A DNA stretch of 64,000 nt from Nocardioides terrae (GCF_900112345.1 NZ_FOLB01000002.1:248001-312000); one strand, 5' to 3'; shown: positions 54,187 to 64,000, counted from the stretch's first letter. Numbers and translations: made by a program. The notes: generated from the letters alone by a model not told the origin.

Positions 54187-54660
54187 CTAGCCGGCCGGCT
54201 CGGGCCGCTGCTCGCGGAAGAACTCCTGCAGCAGCCGCGTCGACTCCTCCGCGAGCACGCCGGAGACGACCTCGGGCCGGTGGTTGAGGCGGCGGTCGCG
54301 GACGACGTCCCACAGCGAGCCGACCGCGCCGGCCTTGTCGTCGAACGCACCGAAGACCAGCCTCGCCACGCGGGCGAGGACCACCGCGCCCGCGCACATC
54401 GTGCACGGCTCGAGGGTGACGAGCAGCGTGCAGCCCTCGAGCCGCCACTCGCCGAGGTGGCGGGCCGCCTCGCGGATCGCAATGACCTCGGCGTGGCCGG
54501 TCGGGTCGGCGGCGACCTCGCGGACGTTGCGGCCACGACCGATGACCCCGCCCGAGGGGTCGAGCACGACGGCACCGATCGGCACGTCGCCGGTCGCCAA
54601 GGCGCCGCGCGCCTCATCGAGGGCAAGGGCCATCAGGTCGTCGTACGAAGTGGTCGTCAT
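54187..54660 (-). CDS. tadA: tRNA-specific adenosine deaminase
   Basis: Zinc enzyme of 157 aa that converts A34 to inosine in tRNA-Arg(ACG). The cytidine-deaminase-fold motifs are intact: TGHAEVIAIREA (His/Glu about 55-58) and LEPCTMCAGAVV (two zinc Cys about 85-88). Length and the N-terminal DDLMALALDEAR block match TadA. It lies 25 nt downstream of its dedicated partner gene, the usual actinobacterial arrangement. Confidence 0.95.
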   Translation of the reverse strand: MTTTSYDDLMALALDEARGALATGDVPIGAVVLDPSGGVIGRGRNVREVAADPTGHAEVIAIREAARHLGEWRLEGCTLLVTLEPCTMCAGAVVLARVARLVFGAFDDKAGAVGSLWDVVRDRRLNHRPEVVSGVLAEESTRLLQEFFREQRPEPAG

Positions 54661-54685
54661 CGCGACCGGATCGTATGACGTCCGA

Positions 54686-55171
54686 TCACGCGCTGGTGAG
54701 CCCGACCGCGTCGTCGAAGAGGTCCCCGAAGCCCATCTTGCGGGCCACCTCGGAGAGCATCTCGTCGGGGTAGAGGTCGACGTCGTCGAGCAGCACGCCC
54801 ATGTCCATCGCGCTCATGCCCGCGTCGGCGAGCAGTCCGAGGTCGCCGGCGGGCTCCGGCTCGTCCTCCTCCTCGGGCATCGGCAGGCCGAGGAACTCCA
54901 CGACGCTCGCGGCTAGCTCCCACTCGTCGGCGGCGGTGACGTCGGAGAGCAGGGCGCTGACGTTGGCCCCCGCCACGCGTACGACGACGAAGAAGTCCTC
55001 GTCGATGCCGATGAGGCTCACAGCACCGCCGTCGCCGGGGAAGCGGCGCAGCGCGTGCGCGAGGGTCTCGACGTCGGTCAGGAGGTCGTGGGCGAGCTCC
55101 TGGACCTGCCAGACCCCCTCCTCGCGGAAGACCGCGAGGGCGAAGTCGACGCCCTCATTCAGATCGGACAT
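54686..55171 (-). CDS. tRNA adenosine deaminase-associated protein
   Basis: Acidic protein of 161 aa matching the actinobacterial family that is encoded next to tadA. Landmarks are [20 protein letters not shown], the [20 protein letters not shown] stretch and a Glu-rich linker (PEEEDEPEP) before the C-terminal helix block ([15 protein letters not shown]). It has no catalytic motif; a helper or interaction role for TadA is suggested by gene pairing only. It is divergent from upp. Confidence 0.88.
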   Translation of the reverse strand: MSDLNEGVDFALAVFREEGVWQVQELAHDLLTDVETLAHALRRFPGDGGAVSLIGIDEDFFVVVRVAGANVSALLSDVTAADEWELAASVVEFLGLPMPEEEDEPEPAGDLGLLADAGMSAMDMGVLLDDVDLYPDEMLSEVARKMGFGDLFDDAVGLTSA

Positions 55172-55251
55172 GTTCCCAGACTGACATCCGAGGCGCGGCC
55201 CGCCAACCCCCTTGAGCGATTGGCGGGGTCCCCACTCGGAGCTGGACCCTC

Positions 55252-55257
55252 TAAGGT
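55252..55257 (+). promoter_or_regulatory. -10 hexamer of a leaderless upp transcript
   Basis: TAAGGT ends 7 nt before ATG 55265; no Shine-Dalgarno sequence intervenes. Confidence 0.5.
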
Positions 55258-55264
55258 CTGCGCC

Positions 55265-55906
55265 ATGCGCACCCACGTCGTCGACCATCCCCTCGTGGCC
55301 CACAAGCTGACCCGGCTGCGTGACGAGACGACCGACTCGCCGACCTTCCGGGCGCTCGCCGACGAGCTCGTGACGCTGCTCGCCTACGAGGCGACCCGCG
55401 AGGTCCGGGTGGAGTCGCACGACATCGTGACGCCGGTGGCGCCCACGACCGGCGTCCACCTGGCTCGGCCGGCGCCCCTCGTCGTCCCCATCCTCCGCGC
55501 CGGGCTCGGCATGCTGGACGGGATGATGCGGCTGCTGCCGACCGGCGAGGTCGGCTTCCTCGGCATGGTCCGCAACGAGGAGACGCTCGAGGCGACCACC
55601 TACGCCGAGCGGCTGCCCGAGGACCTCTCCGGCCGTCAGTGCTACGTGCTCGACCCCATGCTCGCCACCGGCGGCACGCTCGCCGCGGCGATCCGGTTCC
55701 TCGTCGACCGGGGTGCCGACCACATCACCTGCATCACGCTGCTCTCCGCTCCGGAGGGGCTCGCCAAGCTCGAGGCCGGCCTGGCCGGCGTGGACGTCCC
55801 GGTCACCGTGGTGACCGCCGCCGTCGACGAGCGGCTCAACGAGCACGGCTACATCGTGCCCGGGCTCGGCGACGCGGGCGACCGGCTCTACGGGCTCGCG
55901 CAGTAG
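55265..55906 (+). CDS. upp: Uracil phosphoribosyltransferase
   Basis: Pyrimidine salvage enzyme of 213 aa forming UMP from uracil and PRPP. Diagnostic parts are [20 protein letters not shown] (about 8-27), [14 protein letters not shown] (about 76), [11 protein letters not shown] (about 101), the PRPP loop [16 protein letters not shown] (about 128-143) and [15 protein letters not shown] near the end, which binds uracil. Length is normal. It stands alone, divergent from the TadA partner and convergent with thpR. Confidence 0.97.
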   Translation: MRTHVVDHPLVAHKLTRLRDETTDSPTFRALADELVTLLAYEATREVRVESHDIVTPVAPTTGVHLARPAPLVVPILRAGLGMLDGMMRLLPTGEVGFLGMVRNEETLEATTYAERLPEDLSGRQCYVLDPMLATGGTLAAAIRFLVDRGADHITCITLLSAPEGLAKLEAGLAGVDVPVTVVTAAVDERLNEHGYIVPGLGDAGDRLYGLAQ

Positions 55907-55918
55907 CCGATCAGCGGG

Positions 55919-56485
55919 TCACCCGCTCAGCGCGAACTCCTCGAGCACCTCGTAGCGTGGCCGGTTGCGCGGACCTTCGCCGAGGTGCGACTGCACCAGG
56001 CTGATCGACGACGCGGTCCAGGACGGGCCGCGGTAGGCGTCGAGCAGCCGCACCCACCTCGTGGCCTCCTGCGGGCGGCCGAGCCGCGCGACGGTCAGGT
56101 GCGGGCGGAACCGCTGGCCGCCCACCTCGATCCCGCTCCTGGCCGCCGCCGCTCGCGCGCCGGTGGCCATCCGGTCCAGCTCGGTGCGGCCGTCGTCGCC
56201 GAGCGACAGGCCCGCCCACAGCACCCGGGCGCGGGCGGCGTCGGGGAACGCCCCGCCACCCGCGATCGCCGTCTCGAAGCGGGTACGCCGGCCGGCGGCC
56301 CGCCCGAGCCGTTCGACGAGGTCGTCCAGCGATCGCTCGGGCGCGTCGGCCAGGAAGGCGAGCGTGACGTGGACCTGGTCGGACTGCGTCCAGCGGAACG
56401 GGCCGGCCTCCCGGCGTACGTCGAGGAAGTCGTCGAGGTCCTCCAGCGCCTCCTGGGGCGGGATCAGCGCGACGAACAGCCTCAT
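55919..56485 (-). CDS. thpR: RNA 2',3'-cyclic phosphodiesterase (2H superfamily)
   Basis: Protein of 188 aa with the two catalytic HxTx motifs of 2H phosphoesterases: HVTLAFL (about 39) and RPHLTVARL (about 129). MRLFVALIPPQEALEDL at the N-terminus and the overall length match the ThpR/2'-5' RNA ligase family, which opens 2',3'-cyclic phosphates on RNA. Its ATG overlaps the VIT gene stop (ATGA), so it is co-translated with a metal transporter, a pairing without an obvious functional reason. Confidence 0.93.
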   Translation of the reverse strand: MRLFVALIPPQEALEDLDDFLDVRREAGPFRWTQSDQVHVTLAFLADAPERSLDDLVERLGRAAGRRTRFETAIAGGGAFPDAARARVLWAGLSLGDDGRTELDRMATGARAAAARSGIEVGGQRFRPHLTVARLGRPQEATRWVRLLDAYRGPSWTASSISLVQSHLGEGPRNRPRYEVLEEFALSG

Positions 56486-57204
56486 CCGAGAACAGTGGTC
56501 CCGAGCAGGTTTCCGATCAGGTAGGTGATGCCCATCGCGAACGCGCCGCCGAGGACGTTGCGGATGACCGCGCGGCGCCAGTCGGCGTAGCCCAGCGTGG
56601 CGCTGGTCCAGCCCGTGAAGGCGAGGGCGACGAGCACGGCGAGCACCGTGACGTAGAAGCGCTCCGGCGAGGGCAACAGGATCGTGAACAGCGGCAGCAG
56701 GCCGCCGAGCGAGAAGGCGATCATGGAGGCGGAGGCGGCGTACCAGGGCTTGGCGACGTCGTTCACGTCGATGCCGAACTCGAGGTAGGAGTGCACGCGC
56801 AGCGCGTTCCACTCGGTGAGCTCGCGGGCCGCGGTCGCTGCGGTCTGCGGCGTCATGCCGCGGTCCTCGAGCATCTGGGTGAGGTGGGCGAGCTCCTCCT
56901 CGGGCATCCGCTGGAGGTCGTGCCGCTCTGCGCTCACCAGGGCCAGCTCGGCGTCGCGCTGGGTGGAGACGGAGACGTACTCCCCCGCCGCCATCGAGAG
57001 CGCACCAGCCACGAGCGCCGCGACGCCGGCGATGAGGATCGCGGAGCGGTCGTCGGCCGCTCCGGCGACGCCCATCACGAGGCCGGCGACGGACACGATG
57101 CCGTCGTTGGCGCCGAGGACGCCGGCCCGCAGCCAGTTGAGCCGGTTGCTGAGGCCCTCGGTGTCGCCGTGCTCGTGGTGCGACAGGTCGGTCAGCTCAG
57201 CCAT
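56482..57204 (-). CDS. VIT1/CCC1-family iron/manganese transporter
   Basis: Membrane transporter of 240 aa with five helices, relatives of which move Fe2+ or Mn2+ out of the cytosol or into vacuoles. Markers are WLRAGVLGANDGIVSVAGLV, then MGVAG (about 24-48), ALSMAAGEYVSVSTQRDAEL (about 67-86) and the metal-binding cytosolic domain rich in Glu between helices 2 and 3 (about 90-125). An iron-box-like sequence lies 37 nt upstream, beyond a probable -10 element, so iron-dependent activation by IdeR/DmdR1 is plausible. thpR follows with a 4-nt overlap. Confidence 0.92.
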   Translation of the reverse strand: MAELTDLSHHEHGDTEGLSNRLNWLRAGVLGANDGIVSVAGLVMGVAGAADDRSAILIAGVAALVAGALSMAAGEYVSVSTQRDAELALVSAERHDLQRMPEEELAHLTQMLEDRGMTPQTAATAARELTEWNALRVHSYLEFGIDVNDVAKPWYAASASMIAFSLGGLLPLFTILLPSPERFYVTVLAVLVALAFTGWTSATLGYADWRRAVIRNVLGGAFAMGITYLIGNLLGTTVLG

Positions 57205-57210
57205 ACGCCC

Positions 57211-57229
57211 ATCGTCCCAGCCGGGACGA
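57211..57229 (-). promoter_or_regulatory. -10 hexamer of the VIT gene with overlapping palindrome
   Basis: On the minus strand GACGAT (57211-57216) ends 6 nt before ATG 57204, a leaderless arrangement. The -10 is overlapped by the perfect palindrome TCGTCCC-N4-GGGACGA (57212-57229). Confidence 0.4.
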
Positions 57230-57240
57230 CGGGCCGCAAA

Positions 57241-57259
57241 AAAGGTGAGCCTGACCTCA
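57241..57259. promoter_or_regulatory. IdeR/DmdR1-type iron box upstream of the VIT transporter
   Basis: AAAGGTGAGCCTGACCTCA matches the iron-box consensus at 14 of 19, with the symmetric core AGGTnAGnCTnACCT intact. Its centre is about 46 nt upstream of the predicted transcription start, outside the core promoter, which is an activator-like position. It abuts the repeat element at 57261. Confidence 0.6.
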
Positions 57260-57260
57260 G

Positions 57261-57464
57261 GGGTCTCGATACGCTCGCTGGCGCTCGCTACTCGACCACC
57301 GAGGACCTGGCGCTCGCTACTCGACCACCGAGCATCGCATGACTTCGGAGGCCGAGCATCGCACGACTTCGCTGGTCGAGCATCGCATGACTTCGGAGGC
57401 CGAGCATCGCACGACTTCGCTGGTCGAGTAGCCGGAGCCGCTAGGCGGAGGCGTATCGAGACCC
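57261..57464. repeat. 204-bp repeat element with 14-bp terminal inverted repeats
   Basis: The ends GGGTCTCGATACGC and GCGTATCGAGACCC are perfectly complementary. Inside are two direct copies of a 25-bp unit (57279-57303 and 57308-57332, spaced 29) and a block of four 24-bp tandem units. No open reading frame for a transposase fits, so it is a non-coding, MITE- or REP-like element. It lies between the upstream acyl-CoA dehydrogenase stop (57470) and the VIT promoter. Confidence 0.8.
57330..57425. repeat. Four 24-bp tandem units (two identical 48-bp pairs)
   Basis: Units start at 57330, 57354, 57378 and 57402, all beginning GAGCATCGCA. Units 1 and 3 are identical (ending GGAGGCC) and units 2 and 4 are identical (ending GCTGGTC). 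They sit within the larger inverted-repeat element and probably vary in copy number. Confidence 0.85.
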
Positions 57465-57469
57465 GCGCG

Positions 57470-58615
57470 TCACAGGCCGAGGTCGCGGCCGATGAGCTCC
57501 TTCATGATCTCGTTGGAGCCCGCCCAGATCTTCGTGACGCGGGCGTCGCGCCAGGCGCGGGCGACGCGGTACTCGTTCATGAACCCGTAGCCGCCGTGCA
57601 GCTGGACGCAGTGGTCGAGCACCTCGCTCTGGGTCTGCGAGGACCAGTACTTCGCCTTCGCCGCCTCGACCGCGCTGAGCTCGCCCTTGGCGTGGGCGGC
57701 GACGCACTTGTCGATGTAGGACTCCGCGACCTCGATCTTGGTGAACAGCTCGGCCAGCAGGAACTTGTTGTGCTGGAAGTTGCCGATCGACTGGCCGAAG
57801 GCCTTGCGGTCCTTGGCGTACTGCAGCGTCTCGATCAGGATCTGCTTGGCGTGCGCGACGTTGGCCACCGCGCAGGACAGGCGCTCCTGCGCGAGCTTCT
57901 GCATCATGTGGATGAAGCCCATGTCGAGCTCGCCGATGACCTCGGCGTCGGTGACCCGGACGTTCTCGAAGAAGAGCTCGGCGGTGTCGGACTCCTCCAT
58001 GCCGACCTTGTCGAGCTTGCGGCCGCGGCTGAAGCCCTCCTTGGTCGCCTCGACGCCGAAGAGGGTGATGCCCTTGGCGCCCTTCTCGGGGTCGGTCCGC
58101 GCCGCGACCACGACCAGGTCGGCGGAGTAGCCGTTGGTGATGAACGTCTTGGAGCCGTTGATGACCCACTCGTCGCCGTCGCGGACCGCTGTCGTGCGCA
58201 GCGCGGCCAGGTCGGAGCCTCCGGAGGGCTCGGTCATGCCGATGGCGAGCAGGATCTCGCCGGAGCAGATGCCGGGCAGCCAGCGCCGCTTCTGCTCCTC
58301 GGTGCCGAGCTCGACGATGTAGGGCGCGGTGATGTCCACGTGGATCCCGACGCAGGTCGGGAATGCAGCCCCGACCTTGGCGAGCTCCTCCTCGAGGACG
58401 GCGTTGAAGCGGAAGTCGCCGGCACCGGCGCCGTCGTACTCCTCGGGGACGGAGAGGCCGAGGAAGCCGTTCGCGCCCGCCTCGAGCCAGAACTCGCGGG
58501 GCAGCGCCTTGTCGGCGATGTACTTGTCGGTGTTCGGGATCACCGAACGCTCGAGCCACTGGCGCACCGAGGCGCGGAAGTCCTCGTGGTCCTCGTCGTA
58601 GATGTCGCGCTTCAT
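57470..58615 (-). CDS. Acyl-CoA dehydrogenase, standard length (long-chain-like)
   Basis: FAD enzyme of 381 aa for the first step of acyl-CoA oxidation. Landmarks are LGLSVPEEYDGAGAGDFRFN (about 52), AIGMTEPSGGSDLAALRTTA (about 124), WVINGSKTFITNGYSADL (about 149), QERLSCAVANVAHA (about 239) and YGFMNEYRVARAWRDARVTK (about 345), then IWAGSNEIMKELIGR. The site that holds the catalytic Glu in medium-chain enzymes reads AGSNEI, so the base probably lies in helix G, as in long-chain and isovaleryl-type enzymes. It is monocistronic. Chain specificity is unknown. Confidence 0.93.
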   Translation of the reverse strand: MKRDIYDEDHEDFRASVRQWLERSVIPNTDKYIADKALPREFWLEAGANGFLGLSVPEEYDGAGAGDFRFNAVLEEELAKVGAAFPTCVGIHVDITAPYIVELGTEEQKRRWLPGICSGEILLAIGMTEPSGGSDLAALRTTAVRDGDEWVINGSKTFITNGYSADLVVVAARTDPEKGAKGITLFGVEATKEGFSRGRKLDKVGMEESDTAELFFENVRVTDAEVIGELDMGFIHMMQKLAQERLSCAVANVAHAKQILIETLQYAKDRKAFGQSIGNFQHNKFLLAELFTKIEVAESYIDKCVAAHAKGELSAVEAAKAKYWSSQTQSEVLDHCVQLHGGYGFMNEYRVARAWRDARVTKIWAGSNEIMKELIGRDLGL

Positions 58616-58671
58616 GCGCCCATCGTACGGCGCAAGTTACTGGCGCGTACGTCGACCGGCGCCGAGCCGCC

Positions 58672-60150
58672 TCACGCGGGGCTGGCGGCGGCTTCGGCCG
58701 CCTCGGAAGGCTCTGCCGGCTCGGTGACCCGGCGCGGCATCAGCAGCGCGCCGATGATGAGCAGTCCGGAGATCGCCGCGCTCACGATGAAGACGGTGTG
58801 CAGCGCAGGAGCGAGCACGCCGGCCGGGAGCTCGTCGAGCGAGGAGACCCGGCCGCCGAGCCGGTCGGCGACGTAGGAGTTGGCGACGGCGCCGAAGATC
58901 GCGACCCCGACGGCGCTGCCGATCGAGCGGGCGAACATGTTGGCGCCCGTCGCGACGCCGCGGCTGCGCCAGTCGACGCTGGCCTGCGCGGCGACCACGC
59001 CCGGACTGGCGGTGAGGCCGAAGCCGAGGCCCATGACGAAGCAGCACAGCGTGAGGTGCGCGAAGGAGGACTCCGGACCGACGGTGAGCAGCAGCAGAGA
59101 ACCGGCCACGGTGATGACCGCACCGAGGCAGACGGTCAGGCGGAAGCCGATGGTGAGGTAGAGCCGCCCGCACTGCGACGCCGCGATCGGCCAGCCGATG
59201 GTCATACCGGCGAGCGCGAGGCCGGCGACCACCGCGCCGTGGCCGAGCACGTGCTGGGCGTAGAGCGGGACGTAGGAGGAGAGGCCGAGCATCACGCAGC
59301 CGACGAGCAGGCTGCCCAGGGAGGACGCGTTGAGGACCCTGCGCCGGAAGACCCACAGCGGCAGGACCGGCTCGCTCACCCGCGCCTCGACCAGGACGAA
59401 CCCGGCGAGGAGGACCACCGCGGCGGCGAAGATCAGCAGGCTCGGCGCCGAGCCCCACGCCCAGTCCTGACCGCCCTCGAGGAGGCCCAGCAGGAGCAGG
59501 ACCCCGCCGCCCGTCAACAGCAGGGCGCCGGCCCAGTCGATCGACGTACGCCTGCGCTGGACGCGCTCGTCGAAACGGCGCACGAGCATCCAGGCGGCGG
59601 CCAGGCCGAGCGGGACGTTGACGAAGAAGATCCACCGCCACGAGGCGTAGTCGGCGAACACGCCGCCCAGCGTCGGGCCGACCAGCGAGGCCATCGCCCA
59701 CACCGACGCGATGTAGCCCTGCACCTTGGGACGCTCGGCCAGCGTGTAGATGTCGCCGACGATCGTCATGCCCATCGGCTGCACGGCGCCGGCGCCGAGG
59801 CCCTGCACGGCGCGGAAGACGATCAGGCTCCCCATCGACCAGGCGAAGCCGCACAGCACCGAGCCGACGAGGAAGAGAGCGATCCCGAGCAGCATCACCG
59901 GCTTGCGGCCGAGGACGTCGGAGACCTTGCCGTAGATCGGGACGCTCACCGCGGTGGCGAGGACGTAGACCGAGAAGAGCCAGGGGAACCGGGTGAACCC
60001 GCCGAGGTCGCCGACCACGCTGGGGACGGCGGTGGCCAGGATCGTGGAGTCGATCGCGACAAGGCCCGTGCTGAGCATCACCGCGAGGAGGATCGGCCCG
60101 CGTTCGCTGCGCAGTCCGACGTCGCGCCGGCTGATCGTCGGGGAGGTCAC
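58672..60150 (-). CDS. MFS exporter, DHA2 (14-TMS) family
   Basis: Membrane exporter of about 492 aa with 14 helices. Motif A is YGKVSDVLGRKPVML (about 72), motif B-like VFRAVQGLGAGAVQPMG (about 105), and motif C-like WAMASLVGPTLGGVFADYAS (about 143). LVAIDSTILATAVPSVVGDL in helix 1 is typical of DHA2 drug exporters. GTG 60150 was chosen: it leaves a short charged N-terminus before helix 1. It is divergent from glgX. No regulator is adjacent. Substrate unknown. It is only a remote paralogue of the exporter at 23126-24541. Confidence 0.91.
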   Translation of the reverse strand: MTSPTISRRDVGLRSERGPILLAVMLSTGLVAIDSTILATAVPSVVGDLGGFTRFPWLFSVYVLATAVSVPIYGKVSDVLGRKPVMLLGIALFLVGSVLCGFAWSMGSLIVFRAVQGLGAGAVQPMGMTIVGDIYTLAERPKVQGYIASVWAMASLVGPTLGGVFADYASWRWIFFVNVPLGLAAAWMLVRRFDERVQRRRTSIDWAGALLLTGGGVLLLLGLLEGGQDWAWGSAPSLLIFAAAVVLLAGFVLVEARVSEPVLPLWVFRRRVLNASSLGSLLVGCVMLGLSSYVPLYAQHVLGHGAVVAGLALAGMTIGWPIAASQCGRLYLTIGFRLTVCLGAVITVAGSLLLLTVGPESSFAHLTLCCFVMGLGFGLTASPGVVAAQASVDWRSRGVATGANMFARSIGSAVGVAIFGAVANSYVADRLGGRVSSLDELPAGVLAPALHTVFIVSAAISGLLIIGALLMPRRVTEPAEPSEAAEAAASPA

Positions 60151-60207
60151 ACGAAGACAAGCGGCCGGGCCCGTTGCGCATTCCCCTCCGGTGGATACCT
60201 GTTGCCC

Positions 60208-62474
<2,267 letters not shown>

Positions 62475-62475
<1 letters not shown>

Positions 62476-64000
62476 TGCGGGTCCCGGCCAGCACCTACCG
62501 ACTGCAGATCACGCACGACTTCGACCTCTTCGAGGCCGCCCGTCGGCTTCCCTACCTCCACGACCTCGGCGTCGACTGGGTCTACCTCTCGCCGCTGCTG
62601 GCCGCCGAGCCCGGCAGCGACCACGGCTACGACGTCGTCGCCTTCGACCGGATCGACCCCGACCGCGGCGGCCCCGAGGGTCTGGCGGCGCTGTCGCAGG
62701 AGGCGCGCCGGCTCGACATGGGCGTGCTTGTCGACATCGTCCCGAACCACGTCGGCGTCGCGACGCCCTCGGAGGACCCGTGGTGGTGGGACGTGCTGCG
62801 GCTCGGCCGGGAGTCCGAGCACGCGACGGCGTTCGACATCGACTGGGCAGCAGCCGGGGGGCGGATCCGCATCCCTGTGGTGGGCGATGACGACCAGTCG
62901 GCCGAGGGCGGCCCGATCGCCAACCTGCGGCTCGTCGACACCCCCGAGGGCGGCGAGCTGCTCTACCACGACAACCACTACCCGATCGCGCCCGGGAGCT
63001 GGTCGCCGGAGGAGGAGCCGGACCTCGACCCCGACACCGTGCACGAGCGGCAGCACTACGAACTGGTGAACTGGCGCGCCGCCGACGACGACCTCAACTA
63101 CCGCCGCTTCTTCGCCGTCAACACCCTCGCCGCCGTGCGCGTCGAGGACCCTGAGGTCTTCGCCGACACCCACGTCGAGATCAGGCGCTGGTTCGAGGAG
63201 GGACTCGTCGACGGCCTGCGCGTCGACCACCCCGACGGCCTCCGCGACCCGAAGCGCTACCTGGACGACCTCGCCGCCCTCACCGGCGGCGCCTACGTGC
63301 TGGTCGAGAAGATCCTCGAGCCCGGCGAGGAGCTGCCCTCGGACTGGGCCACGGCCGGCACCACGGGCTACGACGCCCTGGCGTCCGTCGACCGGGTGCT
63401 CACCGACCCGGCCGCCCGCGAGCCGCTCGACGCGCTGGAGGCGCGCCTGCGCGGGGCGCCCGTGGAGTGGGAGACGATGACCCACGACCTCAAGCGGCAG
63501 GTCGCCGACACGATCCTGCACTCCGAGGTCCGCCGGATCACCCGTGAGGTGCGCCGGACGCCTGGCTTCGCGACGGGCGCTGCGCGCCCTCCTCAACCGG
63601 CCTCGATGGTCGAGGAGGTAGCGCAGCAGCCGTCTCGAGGCCCCGGGTCGTTCGGTGCGGTCGAGGACGCCGTCGCCGAGCTGCTCGCCTGCTTCCCGGT
63701 CTACCGCTCCTACCTGCCGGTGGGCCGGGAGCACCTCGACGAGGCCTTCGCCCGCGCCCGGATCCGGCGACCGGACCTGGGGGCGACGTACGACCTGCTG
63801 CTGCCGGTGCTGTCCGACCCGTGGTCGGCGCCTGCCCGACGCTTCCAGCAGACCAGCGGCATGGTGATGGCCAAGGGCGTGGAGGACTGCGCGTTCTACC
63901 GCTGGTCGCGGCTCACCTCGCTCAACGAGGTCGGCGGCGACCCGTCGCACTTCGCGCTCGACGTCCCCGGCTTCCACGCCGCGATGACCACCCGGCAGGA
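62475..64000 (+). CDS. treY: Malto-oligosyltrehalose synthase TreY (partial, runs off the right edge)
   Basis: GH13_26 isomerase that turns the reducing end of maltodextrins into a trehalosyl unit, the first step of the TreY-TreZ pathway. 508 codons are present. Markers are [20 protein letters not shown], then [17 protein letters not shown] (about 6-42), [18 protein letters not shown] (about 90), [13 protein letters not shown] (Asp about 252), [14 protein letters not shown] (Glu about 277) and [17 protein letters not shown] (about 408). Between residues 362 and 395 lies an in-frame stretch of about 30 residues derived from a palindromic repeat. Its ATG overlaps the glgX stop by 1 nt. treZ is expected downstream. 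Confidence 0.95.
63570..63636. repeat. Palindromic repeat inserted in frame inside treY
   Basis: Left arm 63570-63598 and right arm 63608-63636 pair at 23 of 29 positions around a 9-nt loop. Read on the minus strand the right arm runs from GAGACGGCTGCTGCG to CTCCTCGACC, close to the GGTCTCGA...TCGACCA intergenic repeat class seen at 57261-57464. The reading frame stays open through it. Confidence 0.7.

Noticed and set aside
57330..57425. CRISPR-like array (regular repeats)
   Set aside because: The 24-bp units are directly contiguous, with no spacers and no cas genes nearby. They are a tandem repeat inside a larger inverted-repeat element.
58798..60207. Extension of glgX by 470 codons upstream
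   Set aside because: The extension is antisense to the MFS exporter, and GlgX proteins begin at the CBM48-type domain that follows ATG 60208.
63541..63660. Frameshift or pseudogene in treY at the palindromic repeat
   Set aside because: Codon-by-codon reading from 63480 through 63700 stays open and returns in frame to the conserved [21 protein letters not shown] block.

Overview
The window is very GC-rich and densely packed, with GTG and TTG starts, many 1-4 nt stop/start overlaps and many apparently leaderless genes. The gene content is that of a high-GC Gram-positive actinobacterium: an AccD3-like carboxyltransferase, bkdABC, a DesA3-type desaturase with its reductase, a tRNA-adenosine-deaminase-associated protein, IdeR-type iron boxes, DUF3618 and a bifunctional-type Dcd. 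The GGTCTCGA...TCGACCA intergenic repeats point to Nocardioidaceae (Nocardioides-like). The family assignment is inference from sequence read by eye; nothing was searched. No prophage, plasmid, insertion-sequence transposase, CRISPR array or rRNA operon was seen, so this looks like ordinary chromosome, and no gene-free stretch exceeds 300 nt.

Layout. 1-1726: siderophore-iron ABC importer (permease cut by the left edge, binding lipoprotein) behind overlapping iron boxes. 1.8-6.4 kb: PAP2-like membrane enzyme, dcd, SGNH hydrolase and a secreted Asp-box beta-propeller. 6.4-8.4 kb: tRNA-Gly(CCC) and a three-gene membrane/stress operon. 8.4-11.1 kb: DUF2461 protein and a long acyl-CoA dehydrogenase. 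11.3-13.7 kb: two tandem secreted beta-propeller paralogues, the first with a histidine-rich tail. 13.7-19.4 kb: SDR, MSMEG_6728-like protein, enoyl-CoA hydratase, phosphoglucomutase, and a TetR/SDR divergent pair with two operators. 19.4-24.5 kb: fatty-acid desaturase and reductase, PucR-type regulator, drug exporter. 24.6-28.9 kb: amino-sugar recycling operon (NagZ-like, ROK kinase, NagA, NagB). 29-35.7 kb: CDF transporter, SGNH lipoprotein, amidohydrolase, ABC-F protein, M1 peptidase lipoprotein. 35.7-40.7 kb: AccD3-like carboxyltransferase and bkdABC. 40.9-45.5 kb: glutathionyl-hydroquinone-reductase-like protein, VanZ/HisC, then a coupled string of holin-like membrane protein, internally deleted LMW-PTP and fructosamine-kinase-like protein. 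45.5-49.9 kb: secreted alpha-amylase, EAL protein, tRNA-Ser(CGA). 50-54.2 kb: CoA-transferase and MatC-like carrier divergent from a GntR regulator, then a TSUP permease. 54.2-58.6 kb: tadA and its partner, upp, thpR, VIT metal transporter with an upstream iron box, a 204-bp repeat element and a second acyl-CoA dehydrogenase. 58.7-64 kb: MFS exporter and glgX-treY, cut by the right edge.

How the genes fit together. Alpha-glucan metabolism recurs: secreted amylase, phosphoglucomutase, and GlgX coupled to TreY for glycogen-to-trehalose conversion. Fatty-acid and branched-chain acyl metabolism is prominent (two acyl-CoA dehydrogenases, enoyl-CoA hydratase, desaturase, Bkd complex, carboxyltransferase, CoA-transferase). 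Iron control appears twice with opposite geometry: boxes over the importer promoter, and a box upstream of the -10 of a VIT-type exporter.

The items most worth a second look are the deleted LMW-PTP still translationally coupled to a deglycation-type kinase, the palindromic repeat absorbed in frame into treY, the duplicated propeller genes that kept their promoter at the same distance, and inverted repeats that exactly fill convergent gene gaps.
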